Origin: Neocallimastix lanati (nom. inval.)
Taxonomy: Eukaryota > Neocallimastigomycota > Neocallimastigomycetes > Neocallimastigales > Neocallimastigaceae
DNA: 64,000 nucleotides
Assembly (NCBI GenBank): GCA_016946835.1
Contig: JACVTC010000117.1
Span: forward strand, 83,501-147,500
Reading direction: 5' to 3'
The notes beneath the pieces were generated by a model, which saw only the letters and a program-made list of their open reading frames with translations, was not told the origin of the DNA and searched no databases. A program made the translations under genes and the position numbers. Position 1 is the first letter of the stretch, and each line of letters opens with the position of its first letter. Of the stretch, positions 25,692 to 38,409 are shown piece by piece.

Positions 25692-27539
25692 ATTTTCTTT
25701 TATATTTTGTTTCTATTTTTATTTATTTAATAATTATTATTTTCAATATAAAGTCTATATTTCATAATTTTTTCATTATCCACAAATTTTAGATTTCACA
25801 TATTTATTAAAAGAATAGATATATATATATATTATTAAAGATATTTACATTATTATATACTTGTATTGTAATAATTGGTTATAAATAAACTTGATTTAAA
25901 TATAAAAAAATAAAATGTTCCTATTTTATAATTGGTTTACTTGAAGTCAATAATTGATTTTTTTTGTTTTTTTTGTTTTTTTTTTTGTTTTTTTTTTTTT
26001 GTTTTTTTTTTTATTTTGTTTTTTGTTTTTACTTTTTCTTTACTATTTTTTATTATTTATCTTTTATTCTTAATATAATATTATTCAAATAATCTTAAAT
26101 GAATGAGTTTATAAATTTATATGATTTTTATTATTATTATTATTATAAATATTAAATTTTATCATTTTTATGAAGAGATTATAATATCCGATATTTATTT
26201 CATCGATTTTTTTTTTTTTTTCCTTTTTATCGATTAATTTACAATGATTGTGAAAAAAAAAGTAATAAAATAAAAAATGAAATGTATAATAGGAATAAGT
26301 TCTCTCTATTCCAAGTGGTCTATCATTAAATAAAACTAAATTATTATATTACAATAATAATCTACTTTTATAATAATAATAATAAATATATAATTAACAA
26401 TTGTTATGAAAAAAAAAATAATAATAATAATTATAATTAAAAATAATTTACAATAAAAAAATTAATAAAAAATAATATTATAATTAATAATATTATAAAT
26501 AATAAATAACCAAAAAATATTATATATAAAATATATAATAAAGTATTGATATATAATTGTGTTTTTATTAATAATAAATAGTCATATCTATAAATGGATT
26601 ATAATATAAAGTATTAATAAATTAAAAGATAAATATTAATAAATTTATACATAAAATAGAATAAATACAAATACATAAATAATGTAAATGCTAATCATAT
26701 AATAAATTTACATTAGAAAATAATATATTTAGAACTATATTGCAAATATATAAAGAATTATATAATTCATATTAATTATATAAATTAATAATAAATTTAA
26801 TAATAATTTAATTTCAAATTCGAAATTATTTATTTATTATAAAATTAGAATTTGGGTATTTTTAAAAACAATTTGAAATATATTACATATATAAATATAT
26901 ATATTTTATTTGATTTTACTTTATTATTTATTTATTTATTATAATTAACACAAAATGAATTAAAAATATTTTATATATTATAATAAAATGTTTATATTTA
27001 ATTCATTTATTTATTTATTATTTATTTATATATATATATTTATTTATTTATTTATTAATTTATTTTGAATATGTATTAAAAAAAATATATAATATTAAAT
27101 TAAAAAAAAAAAAAAAAAACATTTAAACGTGGAATTAATAATATATAATAATCTATTATTCAATAATATTTATAATACATACATCCTAATACATTACAGA
27201 ACCTTTTCATTAGAGTTCAATATATTGTGATATATATTGTAATATATATCAAAAGTAAAACGTTTTCATTTAAATAAAATTAAAAATCATATATTAAAAA
27301 AATTTTTTTTTGTTAAAAAAAATGGATAATCATTTTTCTTAATTGATAAATTAATTTAATATAAAATAAATAAACATTCAAAATGATAATAAATAAAGTT
27401 AGCAATTGGAATATCGCTGCACTCTTCAACTAAATTAGTTATGGAAGGAGTTATTCCTTTACTTTTTTTTTTTTTTTTTTATTTTGTTACTATATCTAAA
27501 ACTATTTTTTTATATATCAAATTTATTTATTCATCTTTC
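25006..27539. other. AT-rich spacer; probably contains the first exon of the RhoGAP gene
   Basis: About 2.5 kb with no large open frame. The first exon of the WW-MyTH4-RhoGAP gene must lie here; it should end with two bases of a codon finishing in G. I could not choose it. Poly-T tracts occur near 25660-25690 and 25950-26030, with TTTA repeats near 26990-27060. Confidence 0.6.
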
Positions 27540-27925
27540 CATTAGTACTCGGGACTAACATACTAAAGTTTCTGGATTAACTCTCCGGCTACGTCTTGAA
27601 ATTATATAGGGCGATTTTCATCCTCTCAGGGTGTTTTCCTATAAATGAAGTTGGTGTTCGCCCGCCATGATAAGTATTCCAGTTACTAGACTATATTATT
27701 GAAAGTACAGAGAGCACTTAATCTATGAGAGGATTAATGTAATAGTTCCTCCCTCGATGATTATTCTAGAGATAGAGCTGCATATAAGGAATGCCTTTTA
27801 TATTAGCCTTGCTTAGAGAGAAGTCCTCGTCAATACCAAAATGGTATGACAAAGAATCCAGTGAAGGCCTGATACATTTAAGAAAGAGACTGGAAGCCCA
27901 ATTGTCCTCCCCTCTAGCCTCTCTT
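27540..27925 (-). repeat. Unknown coding-like repeat, copy 1
   Basis: About 385 bases clearly richer in GC than the surroundings. It is the reverse complement, with divergence, of 28635-28985. On the minus strand one frame reads LFLKCIRPSLDSLSYHFGID and, further on in another frame, NTYHGGRTPTSFIGKHPERM; both recur in copy 2. This suggests a decayed protein-coding element. I do not recognise the family. Confidence 0.7.
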
Positions 27926-28384
27926 TAATTCTAATCTATAAAAAATAATTATTTGTTTTTAGTAAAATAATTTAACGAATAATAAATAACAAATAATAAA
28001 TAAAAGAAAAGGTAAAAATAATTGAAAAAAAATTAAAAAAAAAAATAATTTGAGATTTAATATACCATTGTATAGAATTATAAATTTACAATAAATATAT
28101 TTTCATTTTAAAATAAAAATGCTGTATAATTGAAATAATTATATATTTTTACCTTAAATAAAAATTAAATAATCATTAATTATTTAATAAAAAATAATAA
28201 TAAAATAGATAAATAAAAATTATTAAATTTAAACAAATATTATTACTATATTTGTTTTTTTTTTAAAAAAAAAAATATTCTATTTACATATTTTATATTA
28301 TTATATATATAGTTTTGTAGGATAGATAAATATTATATATGTAAATAATGAAAGGGTAGATGGATATAATTGAATAATTAATAT

Positions 28385-28560
28385 ACATACATAAATAAAT
28401 AAATAATAAATAATAAATAATAAATGATAAGTAATAAATAATAAATAATTAAATAATAAATAATAAATAATAAATAATAAATAATAAATAATAAATAATA
28501 AATAATAAATAAGTAATAATAAATAATAAATAATAAATAAGTAATAAATATAAACAAGTA
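28385..28560. repeat. AATAAATAAT-type microsatellite
   Basis: Repeated AATAAATAAT-like units with scattered variants, located between the two inverted unknown repeats. Confidence 0.85.
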
Positions 28561-28634
28561 AATATGTAATAAATAGAATTAATTTATATAATAAATAATA
28601 AATACTAAATATAATTGTTTCCTTTTCCTTTTAG

Positions 28635-28985
28635 ACCGGGAGGACAATATGGCCTCAGTCTCTTTCTTAAATATATCAGACTCTCATTGGATTCTTTACC
28701 CTACCTTTTCGGCATCGATACGGACCTTAAATGCCGCTCTATACGACGTGTATTTTTTCAGTGATCACTTGAACAGTCATTGAGGTATGAACGATTACAT
28801 TAATCCTTTCATAGATAAAGTGCTCTCTGCACTAGCAATTATATCGTCTAGCAACAGGAATATTTACCATGGCTGGAAAACACCGACTTCATTTATTGGG
28901 AAAAACACTCTCGAAGAATGAAAATTGTACTATATAAATTCAGGAGGTATCCTTGGGTCGATTCAGAAATCTTATGTGTATAATA
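28635..28985 (+). repeat. Unknown coding-like repeat, copy 2
   Basis: The inverted partner of 27540-27925. The plus strand reads GLSLFLKYIRLSLDSLPYLF, and a 42-codon open frame from an ATG at about 28788 contains NPFIDKVLSALAIISSSN and YHGWKTPTSFIGKN. Protein-level similarity between the copies exceeds what random AT-rich DNA would show. The family is unknown. Confidence 0.7.
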
Positions 28986-29454
28986 GTTTCATTTTTTTTT
29001 TTTTTTTTTTTTTTTTTGGTTTTTGATTTAACTATGAATATTTATTTGAATGATACAAAATTTAATAAAGTAATTTATTTGAAATTATTAAATTGTTAAT
29101 TAAAAAGTAATATTGAAACTTCGAATTTCATATTTTATATCATTATATATAAATTCCATTTAGCTTTATTTGGTAGTAATGAAAGGTTAATTGTTATTTA
29201 TTACTTATTTTAAGGATGAAAAAAATTTATTGTTCGTTCATTCGATTTCCTCTTTTTTCCATTTTATTTTCTGATACCTTGAAGTTTTCGATTTAAAATA
29301 TTCCATAGAAATATAAATTATTGTGATAGTTGTATTATAAATGAGAAATACAAAATAATTTATAATGGTATAATCAATAATATATATTGATATTAATTTA
29401 AACGCATAAAAAAAATAAAAAAAATAAAAAAAAATTAATATTAGTATGATTACT

Positions 29455-29670
29455 TATTATTTATTTATTATTTATTTATTATTTATTTATTATTTATTTA
29501 TTATTTATTTATTATTTAATATTTTTTATTTAATATTTATTATTTAATATTTATTATTTAATATTTATTATTTATTATTAATTATCTACTATTTATTATT
29601 TATTATTTATTATATACTATTTATTATTTATTATAATTATTTATTTATTTATTATTTATTATTATTAATA
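29455..29670. repeat. TTATTTATTTA-type microsatellite array
   Basis: Tandem TTATTTATTA-like units, degrading to TATTTAATATT variants in the middle. Confidence 0.85.
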
Positions 29671-29685
29671 ACATATAGTCTCTTC

Positions 29686-29734
29686 AATTATTTCTACCCC
29701 ATGAATATACAAAATTCATGGGGTAGAAATAATT
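29686..29734. repeat. Perfect 21-bp inverted repeat with 7-base loop
   Basis: Arm 29686-29706 ends with TTTCTACCCCATGAAT; arm 29714-29734 is its exact reverse complement. The loop is ATACAAA. The stem holds a run of four G-C pairs, rare in this AT-rich context. It could be a small-RNA hairpin, a transcription-end structure or a relic of a transposon end. Confidence 0.9.
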
Positions 29735-30444
29735 TATCATAGAGTAGATTCCTTTGAGAATAATTATAGTATATTATTAATAACCTAGAGTTTTATTTGC
29801 TACAATATCAAATTATATTTTCAATTATGATTCTCTATAGTAGTATAAAGATATATATTTTGTTCTTATATATGTTTAAGCTTGTTTTCTCTATTAAATT
29901 AGTATTTTTAAATTTTAAAGTTTTATTTTACTTTAAGATAATTTTCTTCTATCAAATATTCTATGTTTTTACGCATTTCTTCAACTTTACAATTTTGATC
30001 ATTACAATCAGCTTCCATAAATCGACATAATGAGAATTTTTATCATAATTTAAAATAAAATTTATTTTTCTTTTACATAATATTATGTCCGGCAAACAAT
30101 TCTGTTGTAAAGAATCTTTTTAAAAGTCAGGTGAGACACTTAATCTGTTATGTGTGTTGTTTATTTATTTAATATAATAATACATAAGTATTACGTTTAA
30201 CAAGGAGAAAAGTGAATAGTACATTCATTACGATATTTTGTATAGAGGATATATCACTTGAATTTATTACATATATACAAGTTCCACAAAATATTTAAAA
30301 AGATTGTTAATATAAATTCATACAATAAAAATAAACATATTAACTAATTTTCATAAAACATAAATATATATACAATTTATTAAATAAATACATAAAATAA
30401 TATAAATAAATATATAGTATAATTATTAAGTTGATATTCACTCA

Positions 30445-30725
30445 AATGATATTTTTATATAATAATATTATTTATAAATTTCTGTATTTTTGTACCACTT
30501 GAACCTTTTATTAATATCAGCTAGAATGTTTTCCTTGTTTAAATATTTTAAACTTATTCTTTTCTTCAACATGTTATCTATATTAAAATGGTATTAAACA
30601 TTTATAGGTTTTAATTTTGGAGTTTCTTTCCTCATACTATGGTAATTGATATCCACAGGATCATCATTATCATCTTTTTCTTTAGAGTCAGAGTCATAAC
30701 AATTTTCAGCATTTGATCTTACTAA
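30445..30725 (-). mobile_element. Copia pol C-terminal fragment (minus strand)
   Basis: The minus strand reads PKLKPINV, then (after a stop) YHFNIDNMLKKRISLKYLN and ENILADI. This matches the end of copia RNase H (the usual KHI..RYHF...EYI.T..M.AD pattern). It is a short, stop-interrupted fragment lying head-to-head with the plus-strand copia fragment that follows. Confidence 0.65.
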
Positions 30726-30754
30726 GATAATTCTTTCAATAATTAATCTAAATT

Positions 30755-31905
30755 ACTGTTCGATCCAGATTAGTTTGGACTATTTAACAATTATATTTTA
30801 ATCAGCCTACTTAAATGCCTCTTTAAACAAAGAAATTTACACCCTTATTCTATTATGTGATAAAACACTTCAGCAAAGGCTATTGGGTACTGAATAAGTC
30901 ATTGTACTGCTTTAAATAGTCTTGTCACCAGTGGAATAAAGACATTACAGAATTTTTAACTAAAGAAAATTTCAATAATCCACAAATGATCAATGTGTTT
31001 TCTTCAAAAAGCATAAGGATAAACTAATTTATGTCAGGGGACTTTATGTTAATAGATATGTTAATTATAGGGGAAAATTTCGAAATTAAAAACATTGTTT
31101 CAAGAATTAAAGAAAACTATAAAATATCAAAAAGTGGATTTACTGACTTTATATTAGGAATCAAAATTGAAAGAGAAGATAATAAAATTTACATTTCACA
31201 AGAAATCTTAATTGATATTCTGTTAAATAAGCATAATATAAATAATAAAATAAAATTAAAAACCCCATGTGTAGGATATAGTAATAATGAAAATAATGAG
31301 ACTGTTGACAAAATTAGATTCAAAGGTACTATCAGATCTTTAATTTACTTTGCAAGATGTATTTGTCCAATCATTACGATTGCTGTTAATTTCGAAACCA
31401 ATAAATCAGAAAATCAAACGCTAGCAGAGTTTAAAAAAAAAAAAAAAAAAGCAATTCAAATATTAAAATATTTAAAATGGAACAAAACATCACAAATTAA
31501 AATATGACAGTAAAGGTAATATAAATGCACATACAAATTCAGATTTTTGCTGGTACTCTAAACGATAAAAAATCTAACTTCAAGACCCATTATATTAAAG
31601 GGTACAAATCCTATTTTATAGTATTTCAAAAAAAAAAAAAAAAACAATAGTTGAGACATATTCACATCTAATGAAATAAGCAAAAGTTGAATTGAAACAG
31701 GCCATTTAATTCCAAATCTTAGACATATTAGCATTATTGCCATTTCAGCAATGAAAATATATTAAATAAAAATAATCAATTAAAATATATTAATAGGAAT
31801 GATATGATAGCCGATCCATTAACCAAAAACTTAAATATAACAAAATAACAAAATCTACAAATATAAAAACTTAATGCTAGGAAGTGTTAACTTCATAAAT
31901 TTAAA
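30755..31905 (+). mobile_element. Copia reverse transcriptase/RNase H remnant
   Basis: Frames together spell copia RT: around 30805-30960 SAYLNASLNKEIYTLI-like sequence and a KGYWVLNKS-LYCFK-like block, then 31031-31507 encodes 158 residues including DMLIIGENFEIKNIVSRIKE, FILGIKIEREDNKIYISQE and FKGTIRSLIYFARCICP. RNase H pieces follow, ending NDMIADPLTKNLNIT at about 31798-31842. The RT YVDD motif is altered to LIDM. The GCTAGGAAGTGTTAAC stretch near 31877-31892 looks like a polypurine tract plus the start of a 3' LTR. Stops, frameshifts and A-tracts show it is dead. Confidence 0.88.
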
Positions 31906-34900
31906 TTTATATTGAATTATATTAAATATATTGTAAATACAAATTAAATATACTTTTATCTAGAGTAAGTCACAATTAAATATAAAACATGTAATTTTAT
32001 CTATACTTTATTTATTTGTTAGTATGAATAATAAATTTATATTAATAAGCAATCTTTTATTATTACTACTTATTTATTATTATTATTATTATTATTTATT
32101 ATGTATTTATTTATTATTTACTATTATTTTTTTTAATATTATTATTTTTATTATTTATTTTTTATTTTTTATTTATTTTTATTATAAATAAAAAATATAA
32201 ATATAATTTTAATCTAAGCCATATTACATAAATGGTTTATTTAAGTATACTATTTTAATAAAGCCATATTCTGAAATGTAATTTTCCAAAATGTAACACT
32301 CCCAATATAATATAGTTATAAAAAGTTTTTTTAATTTTTTTTTTTTTTTTTTTTTTAAAAAAAATAAATATTAATAATAGGTTAGACTTTAGAACCTGTT
32401 ATAAATAAATAATGAAAAAAATATGAAGCATATTTATAATATTTATAATATATTATATAAAAAGAATATATTAATTCATAAATATCTTTATATGAATATT
32501 CAATTATTATTATTACTATTATTATCAATTATTGTCCATCTTTTTAATTATATATTTTAAATAAACTAAATTTTTTAAAAAAAAAAATTGAACGAAATTT
32601 TATATTTATATCATAATATTTGCTACATTCTATTTATAGTTAACAGTTAGAAAACTAGTATTTTTAAGTTTGCTATTTAATATTTTAATTAATCTTTTTA
32701 TTTTATTAAAACTTTTTTTACAATTTTATATTTTAAATAATATATTACAAATATGATATATTATAATAATAATTTATATATAGATAATGATAAAAATTAA
32801 AACTTTTTAAAATTATTAAATTTTCTATAGCCTCTTTTATAATTAATATGAACAATGTATTTGAAATATATATGATCCATTAAATGTATTTTATATATAC
32901 AAACATCATTAAATTATGTATTATAGCAAATAAAGATAATAAATAAATAAAACATCAAGATTTATAGTATTAACGAACGAATAGTAGAAAATTTCTTTAA
33001 GAATTTGAAAAAAAAAAAAAGATCAAAATTAAGGGAAAATATTAATGGTAATAATAAAAGATTAATAAAAAAATTAATAACAATTTTAATAAATTTATTT
33101 TTATTTTTTATATTATTGATTAGTTTTTATTAAGTGATCACTTTATTTTATTGTTATTTTAATAACTATATTTTTTAATTATTTTTTGATTATAGGATTA
33201 ATTATCATAATCCGATCTTTAGAAGAACATCACCAAGTTCAGAAGTGCTGCAGCTCCCTTGTTGCAGAGCTTGTCGATGGTGATGGCGATGATCTTTATT
33301 TAATGTATATACATTAATAAAATTTTAACATGACATAATTAATACGCCACATGTTATTTTATATTATACAAAATAATAAATAATATATTTAATTTAATAA
33401 ATAAATCTTAATTATACAAGACTTACTTAAAATATTAAACTTTATTTTTAACGTTTATTTTTATTTTTTTTTTTTTAAAAAAAAAAAAAAAATAAATATA
33501 TATTAAGTTCTAAAGAAAATCAATTATATATATAATATATTTTCTAATTTTATTAACTAGTTATTATTAAAATTTTAAATTATAAATAACTTTAATTTTT
33601 AAATTTTATAATTATTATTTCTTCTTATTATTATCTTTTTTAATTTTTAATTGAATACAATAAATAAGAAAAATATTTATAATTTAACAAAACAATTATA
33701 ATAAAAAAAAATAATTAAAATTTTAACAGTTGTTTTGAAATATCAATTTTTTTTTTTTTTTTTTTTAATTTCTGTGATTTAAATATATATCAAATGGTTT
33801 ATAATTTTCATTAATTTTAAATTGTAAATAATTATTTTTATTTAATAGATATTTCATGATATATAGTACGAAATTTTATTATCAACATATTATATATAAT
33901 AATAATTATAATAAATATATTAACCCTATTAAGATAATTATTATGAAATCTGCACCATCTATACATGCATTTATATATATATATAGATGAGATTAAATTT
34001 AAAATTACTTTTTTATTCACTTATGCTTTATCTCCTTTTATATTAGGTTAATCTTTAAAATATAATGTTAGAAAAATTATTAATATTATAAATTGTTAAA
34101 CTATATAATATAACGGAAAGTTCTATATCAATATAATTATTTCTTTTTAAGAATTTATGTTAGTCATAGTATTTTCCTGAATAATAGGTTCCAGTACATT
34201 TGTATAAATTTATATTAATACATTTTCCAATGTTGCAAGAAAGGCTTACAATTAGTATTCAAGTAACTTATATATTAAATAAATATATAATTACTAAAAA
34301 TATTGAAAACTAAATATTTTATGATTATTAATAATTTATATTGAATTTCGTTTAAATGATATTAGTACCCAAAAAAATATATATATATATATGTATATAT
34401 ATATGATATAGAAAATAAATAAAATTAATATAAAAATTAATTTATTATAAACACATAAATATATTAAAAAAAATTATGTTAATTGCAAATTGATAAACTA
34501 TTGTAATTGTGGCTAGTGAAAATACAGGAAATTAATGATATAATAAAAATATGAAATGTGTATTATTAATAATTTTTTATATTAAATCACTTTTATTTTA
34601 TTATAATATTTTATAACATTTTATTATAATTTTAATATTAATTAGGATAAATGTAAACTATTTTATGTAAATGCTAAGTTAATATTAATAATAATTAATT
34701 ATTATTAATAAATAAATAAAATAAATATTAAATATATAATTGCTTATTCCAAAACTATATACATATATCATATAATATCATATATGTAGTTTTTTTTTTT
34801 TTTTTTTTAATTTTTTATTTTAATATAAAATTTTCCATTAATTATAAATTATTATAAATTATTTTTATTTATTTATCATCATATATATTAAAATATATGA

Positions 34901-36297
34901 AATAAATATATTAATATATTGTTCTTTAATTTATTTAATTGAATTATATTTTTATATAGTTTAACATTTCATTCAATAATTTTTGTAAGATATTTAATTA
35001 GATATATTATTACATAATATAAATGTTTGTCTACATAAAAAATTTTTTGTTTAAATAATTTATTTAAAATACATTTTTCTTCACTTAATTATTTAATATT
35101 AAATTTTTATATTTATTATTATATTTACTTCTATCTCATAAAATATTAAAATATTATAAAAATAAGTTATTATTAATTGATTATATTTTAATTAGAATAT
35201 TAAACTTAATTTCTAACGTTATCTATGAAAAAATCCAAAATAGAATAATTAAAACTAAAAAAGGAATATATATAAAAAAAAATGGAAGTTACATAAATAA
35301 TAATTAATTAATTCATTCTACCAATGAATTGCTTTATATTTTGTCCTAAAATTTTGTTTTTGAATAATGGAAATAGTGATGTGATATCTTTAAAAAAAAA
35401 CATGAACACAAAAATTTAGTATTTTACTAAATAAAGAATATTATATTTATATCACAAAAGTGAAACATTTCAGTAACTTTATAAAAAAAATTATTAAAAT
35501 TATTACATAATAATACGGTGATAAAAATTATCATCTTTAAAGATATATTTTTTTTTTGAGATTAAGAAGACTTCAGATAATAATAATATAAATAATACTA
35601 TATCTGTTAAATAAAATAATAAAAGAATAAAAAAAAATAAAGTAATAAAATAAGCTACTAATAAGAAATAACTAATATACAAACAAATAACAATAATATA
35701 ATAATATATAATTAAAAAAACTTCAATAAAAAATAATACAAAAATATTATAAACATTATTTTATTCAATGAATTTTTATTAATTGTTTTCCAAAAAAGAT
35801 TTTTTAATTAATTTTTATTTTTTTTAATTTTTTTTTTTTTCTATTGGCATTAATTTTTAAAAATTATAAAAACTTTAACATTTTACTAATCAAAAAGATT
35901 TTAAGAATATAATATCATTATAAAATATAATAAATGAAACAGATAATATAAAGATGAACATAACAAATATTTATTATTAATTATGACAAATAAATTAATA
36001 TTAAATATATTAAAATGCTACTTTATTTATTTTATTTTTTAAAAAAATTAATTTTTTTTACTACATATATTTACAATATATTAATTATTTTGTTTTAATA
36101 TTTTTTTTTTTTTTTTTGGTATATAAATTAATTTTTTTTTCTTTTTCGATTTTTTTAAAAAAAAAAAAATAAAATAAAATAAAATTAAAATAAATAGAAA
36201 TAGATAAAGTATAGAAAATAAATAGAAAACAAAGGAGAATAAAAGTATATAAAAAAGAAAAGGAAAAAAATTAAAAGAAAAAAAAATTAAAAAAAAA
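31906..36297. other. Long AT-rich spacer; one GC-rich island
   Basis: About 4.4 kb without a supported gene. The left end is probably a decayed copia 3' LTR. A GC-rich island at 33210-33296 is listed separately. Two short peptide-like scraps are seen on the minus strand (34160-34262 and 35308-35403) but are too short to call. The right end is the A-rich leader of the CotH gene. Confidence 0.6.
33210..33296. other. Unexplained GC-rich island
   Basis: About 85 bases near half G+C inside sequence that is otherwise mostly A and T. Two frames stay open: plus (LEEHHQVQKCCSSLVAELVD) and minus (KIIAITIDKLCNKGAAALLN). It also contains CTGCAGCTCCCTTGTTGCAG, which could form a small stem. It is not a tRNA or 5S gene that I recognise. 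It may be an exon fragment, a gene relic or a structured RNA. Confidence 0.5.
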
Positions 36298-38017
36298 ATG
36301 AAAAAAAATATTTTATTAAATTTATTATCTATTGCTTTAGTATCAGCCAAGGCTGTAACAGATGATGTTAAACCTGAACTACCAGTATTTAGTTTAAAAA
36401 GTGGATTTTATAAAGAAGAATCAGTTAAACTTAGAATAAAAACAGTAGATTCGAATGCCATTATTTACTACACTACCGATGGAAGTATTCCAAATGAAAA
36501 TTCTACGATCTACAAAAAACCAATTACTCTTAAAAATAAAAGTTTAGAAGAAAATGTTCTTTCTGCCTATAAACATGTCGATCCATATGAAGATTTTGTT
36601 CCACATGAAAAAATAAAGAAAGCTAATGTTATTCGTGCCATTGCTAAATATCCAAATAAGAATAATACTGTTTCTGAAGTAGTTAGCAAAACCTACTGGG
36701 TTGGTATGAATAGAAAGAAGCTCTATGGAGATTTACCATTGATTTCTATTATGACAGATCCTGATAATCTTTTTGATTATGAAAAGGGTATCTATGTTAT
36801 GGGCAAAGACTATGATGACTGGGTTCGTGAAAATCCTAGTAATGCTGATGTTGATTTCTTCAGAAAAGTTGGTAATTATAATAGAAAAGGAAAGAGTTCT
36901 GAGATACCAGCTTTCATAGAATATTTCCCTGGAGATAAAAAACGTGAAGGCTTCACTGATAATGTAGGTATTAGAATCATGGGTGCTGTTTCTAGAACCT
37001 TTATTCAAAAGAGTTTTCGTGTTACCTATCGTGATGAATATGGTAGAAAGAATCTTAAGTATGATTTAATACCAGGAAATATGCGTTCTGATGGAAAAGG
37101 ACCTCTTGAAAAGTACAAGACCTTTAACATTAGAGGTGGTGGTAATGATTTTAGATTTACTATCTATAGAGATTTAATTATGCAGTCCATGATTCGTGAT
37201 AGAGATATTGAGTCTCAAGATATGGATTTAACTATTTTCTATCTTGATGGAGAATTCTGGGGTCTCTATATTATCACTGAAGATTACAGTGATCACTACA
37301 TTGAAAACAATTATGATATTGAAAAGGATAATGTTATTATCATCAAAAAGGAAAAAGTCGAAGCTGGAGTCGATAGTGATATGGATCTTTTCAAAAAAAC
37401 TATGAATTATATTTACTCTGCTAATATGACCAATCCTGAAGACTATGCTGAAGTTAGTAAACAGTTTGATATAAACAGTTTTGCTTGGTATAGTGCTTTC
37501 CATTTATATATTGAAAATACAGATGGTATTTTCCATGGTAATAATTGGGCAATGTGGCGTGCTAGAGAACCAGTTCCAGATGTTTTACATGGTGATGGTA
37601 TTTGGCGTTTATTATTGTTTGATACTGAATCCTCTGCTGGTTATTATGGATCTGAAGAATATAATAAAACTAATGTTTTAAATAATGTTTTTGATAGTAA
37701 TTCTTCTCTTAAATATAATATTGGCACAAAGTTATTAACTACCTTTATGAAGAACCCAGAATTTAAAAATTTATTTATTAATGCTATATGTGATATGAGA
37801 AATATTAATTTTGCCTTAGATAAAGTCATTTCTCTTCTTGAAAAAGTCGATGGAAGAGTAAGACGTGTAATGACCGATCATTTCAAACGTTTCGGTTACG
37901 AAGAATATATTGAAGAAGGCCCAGGTAATCATTATGTCAATAGTTATAATAACTTAAAGAATTGGTTTAAGGGTAGACATGGTATCTTTATGGATCATCT
38001 TGCTAAAGTATTCAATT
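36298..38017 (+). pseudogene. CotH-family secreted protein, 5' part, interrupted by an LTR retrotransposon
   Basis: Codes for about 573 residues of a CotH-family protein. The start is the ATG after an A-rich leader. Residues 1-19 are a signal peptide (MKKNILLNLLSIALVSAKA). Residues about 28-90 resemble a chitobiase-C-terminal-like beta domain (AIIYYTTDGSIPNENSTIYK). The CotH kinase-like fold follows: LPLISIMTDPDNLFDYEKGI (147-166), GIRIMGAVSRTFIQKSFRVT (224-243), FNIRGGGNDF (276-285), YLDGEFWGLYII (315-326), and NTDGIFHGNNWAMWR to LLLFDTESSAGYY. CotH proteins are atypical kinases in spore-forming bacteria; anaerobic fungi secrete them, often with plant-wall machinery, so the exact role is uncertain. 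At 38018 the frame enters the retrotransposon LTR and stops two codons later. The remainder is at 41302-41598. The allele is probably null or truncated. Confidence 0.9.
38014..38017. other. Target-site duplication AATT (left)
   Basis: Immediately precedes the 5' LTR and repeats at 41302-41305 after the 3' LTR. Confidence 0.85.
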
Positions 38018-38404
38018 TGATATAAAACAAATATGTGTAGTAACATATTTGTATATTTAATAATAATTATTAAATATTAAATTTATATCTTTTTGATAAT
38101 AATTATTTTATTTTATTTTATTTCAATATGTATTATTATAATTATAATAATTATAATACTTTAATTCATATAAAATTTATATATTTCTATATATTAGAAT
38201 ATATAATTAATATATTACCTATTTCTTATAAATAGATTAGATTATTTATATTAGAAATGGGGAACTCTCTTGTAAATTTTTAGGAATTAGAATTATTATT
38301 TTTAATTGTACGAATATTATAATTTTATTAATAAAATTTACTAAACTACCATTATTTAAAACCCACTGCTTATAAATTATTGCACATAAAAGTCCCGCAT
38401 ATCA
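38018..38404 (+). repeat. 5' LTR (387 bp)
   Basis: Starts TGATATAAAACAAATATGTG and ends AAAGTCCCGCATATCA, with 6-base terminal inverted ends TGATAT/ATATCA. Matches 40915-41301 base for base by eye. Confidence 0.93.
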
Positions 38405-38409
38405 AAAAT

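Larger units (their letters stand above)
28986..30444. other. AT-rich spacer with microsatellite and hairpin
   Basis: It holds a poly-T at about 28992-29017, a TTATTTAT-type array at 29455-29670, a perfect hairpin at 29686-29734, and less AT-biased sequence at 30080-30300 that may be old LTR material. A 77-codon open frame at 29797-30030 is hydrophobic low-complexity and not credible. Confidence 0.6.

Noticed and set aside
25006-26400. First exon of the WW-MyTH4-RhoGAP gene
   Set aside because: Several possible GT donors exist, but none combined a start codon, the required phase and sensible sequence, so I left the gene 5'-partial.
27540-28985. tRNA or rRNA genes in the GC-richer segments
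   Set aside because: No cloverleaf or rRNA-like conserved block was recognised; protein-like frames explain the composition better.
33838-34020. 60-codon minus-strand frame beginning MNKKVILNLISS
   Set aside because: The start resembles a signal peptide, but the rest is AT-driven Ile/Tyr/Asn sequence.
34160-34262. Minus-strand peptide with SLSCNIGKCINI and KCTGTYYSGKYYD
   Set aside because: Looks like a Cys-rich secreted-protein scrap, but it is under 35 codons and isolated; too little to call.
35308-35403. Minus-strand 31-codon frame containing DITSLFPLFKNKILGQNIKQ
   Set aside because: Protein-like composition but short, with no neighbours or splice partners found.
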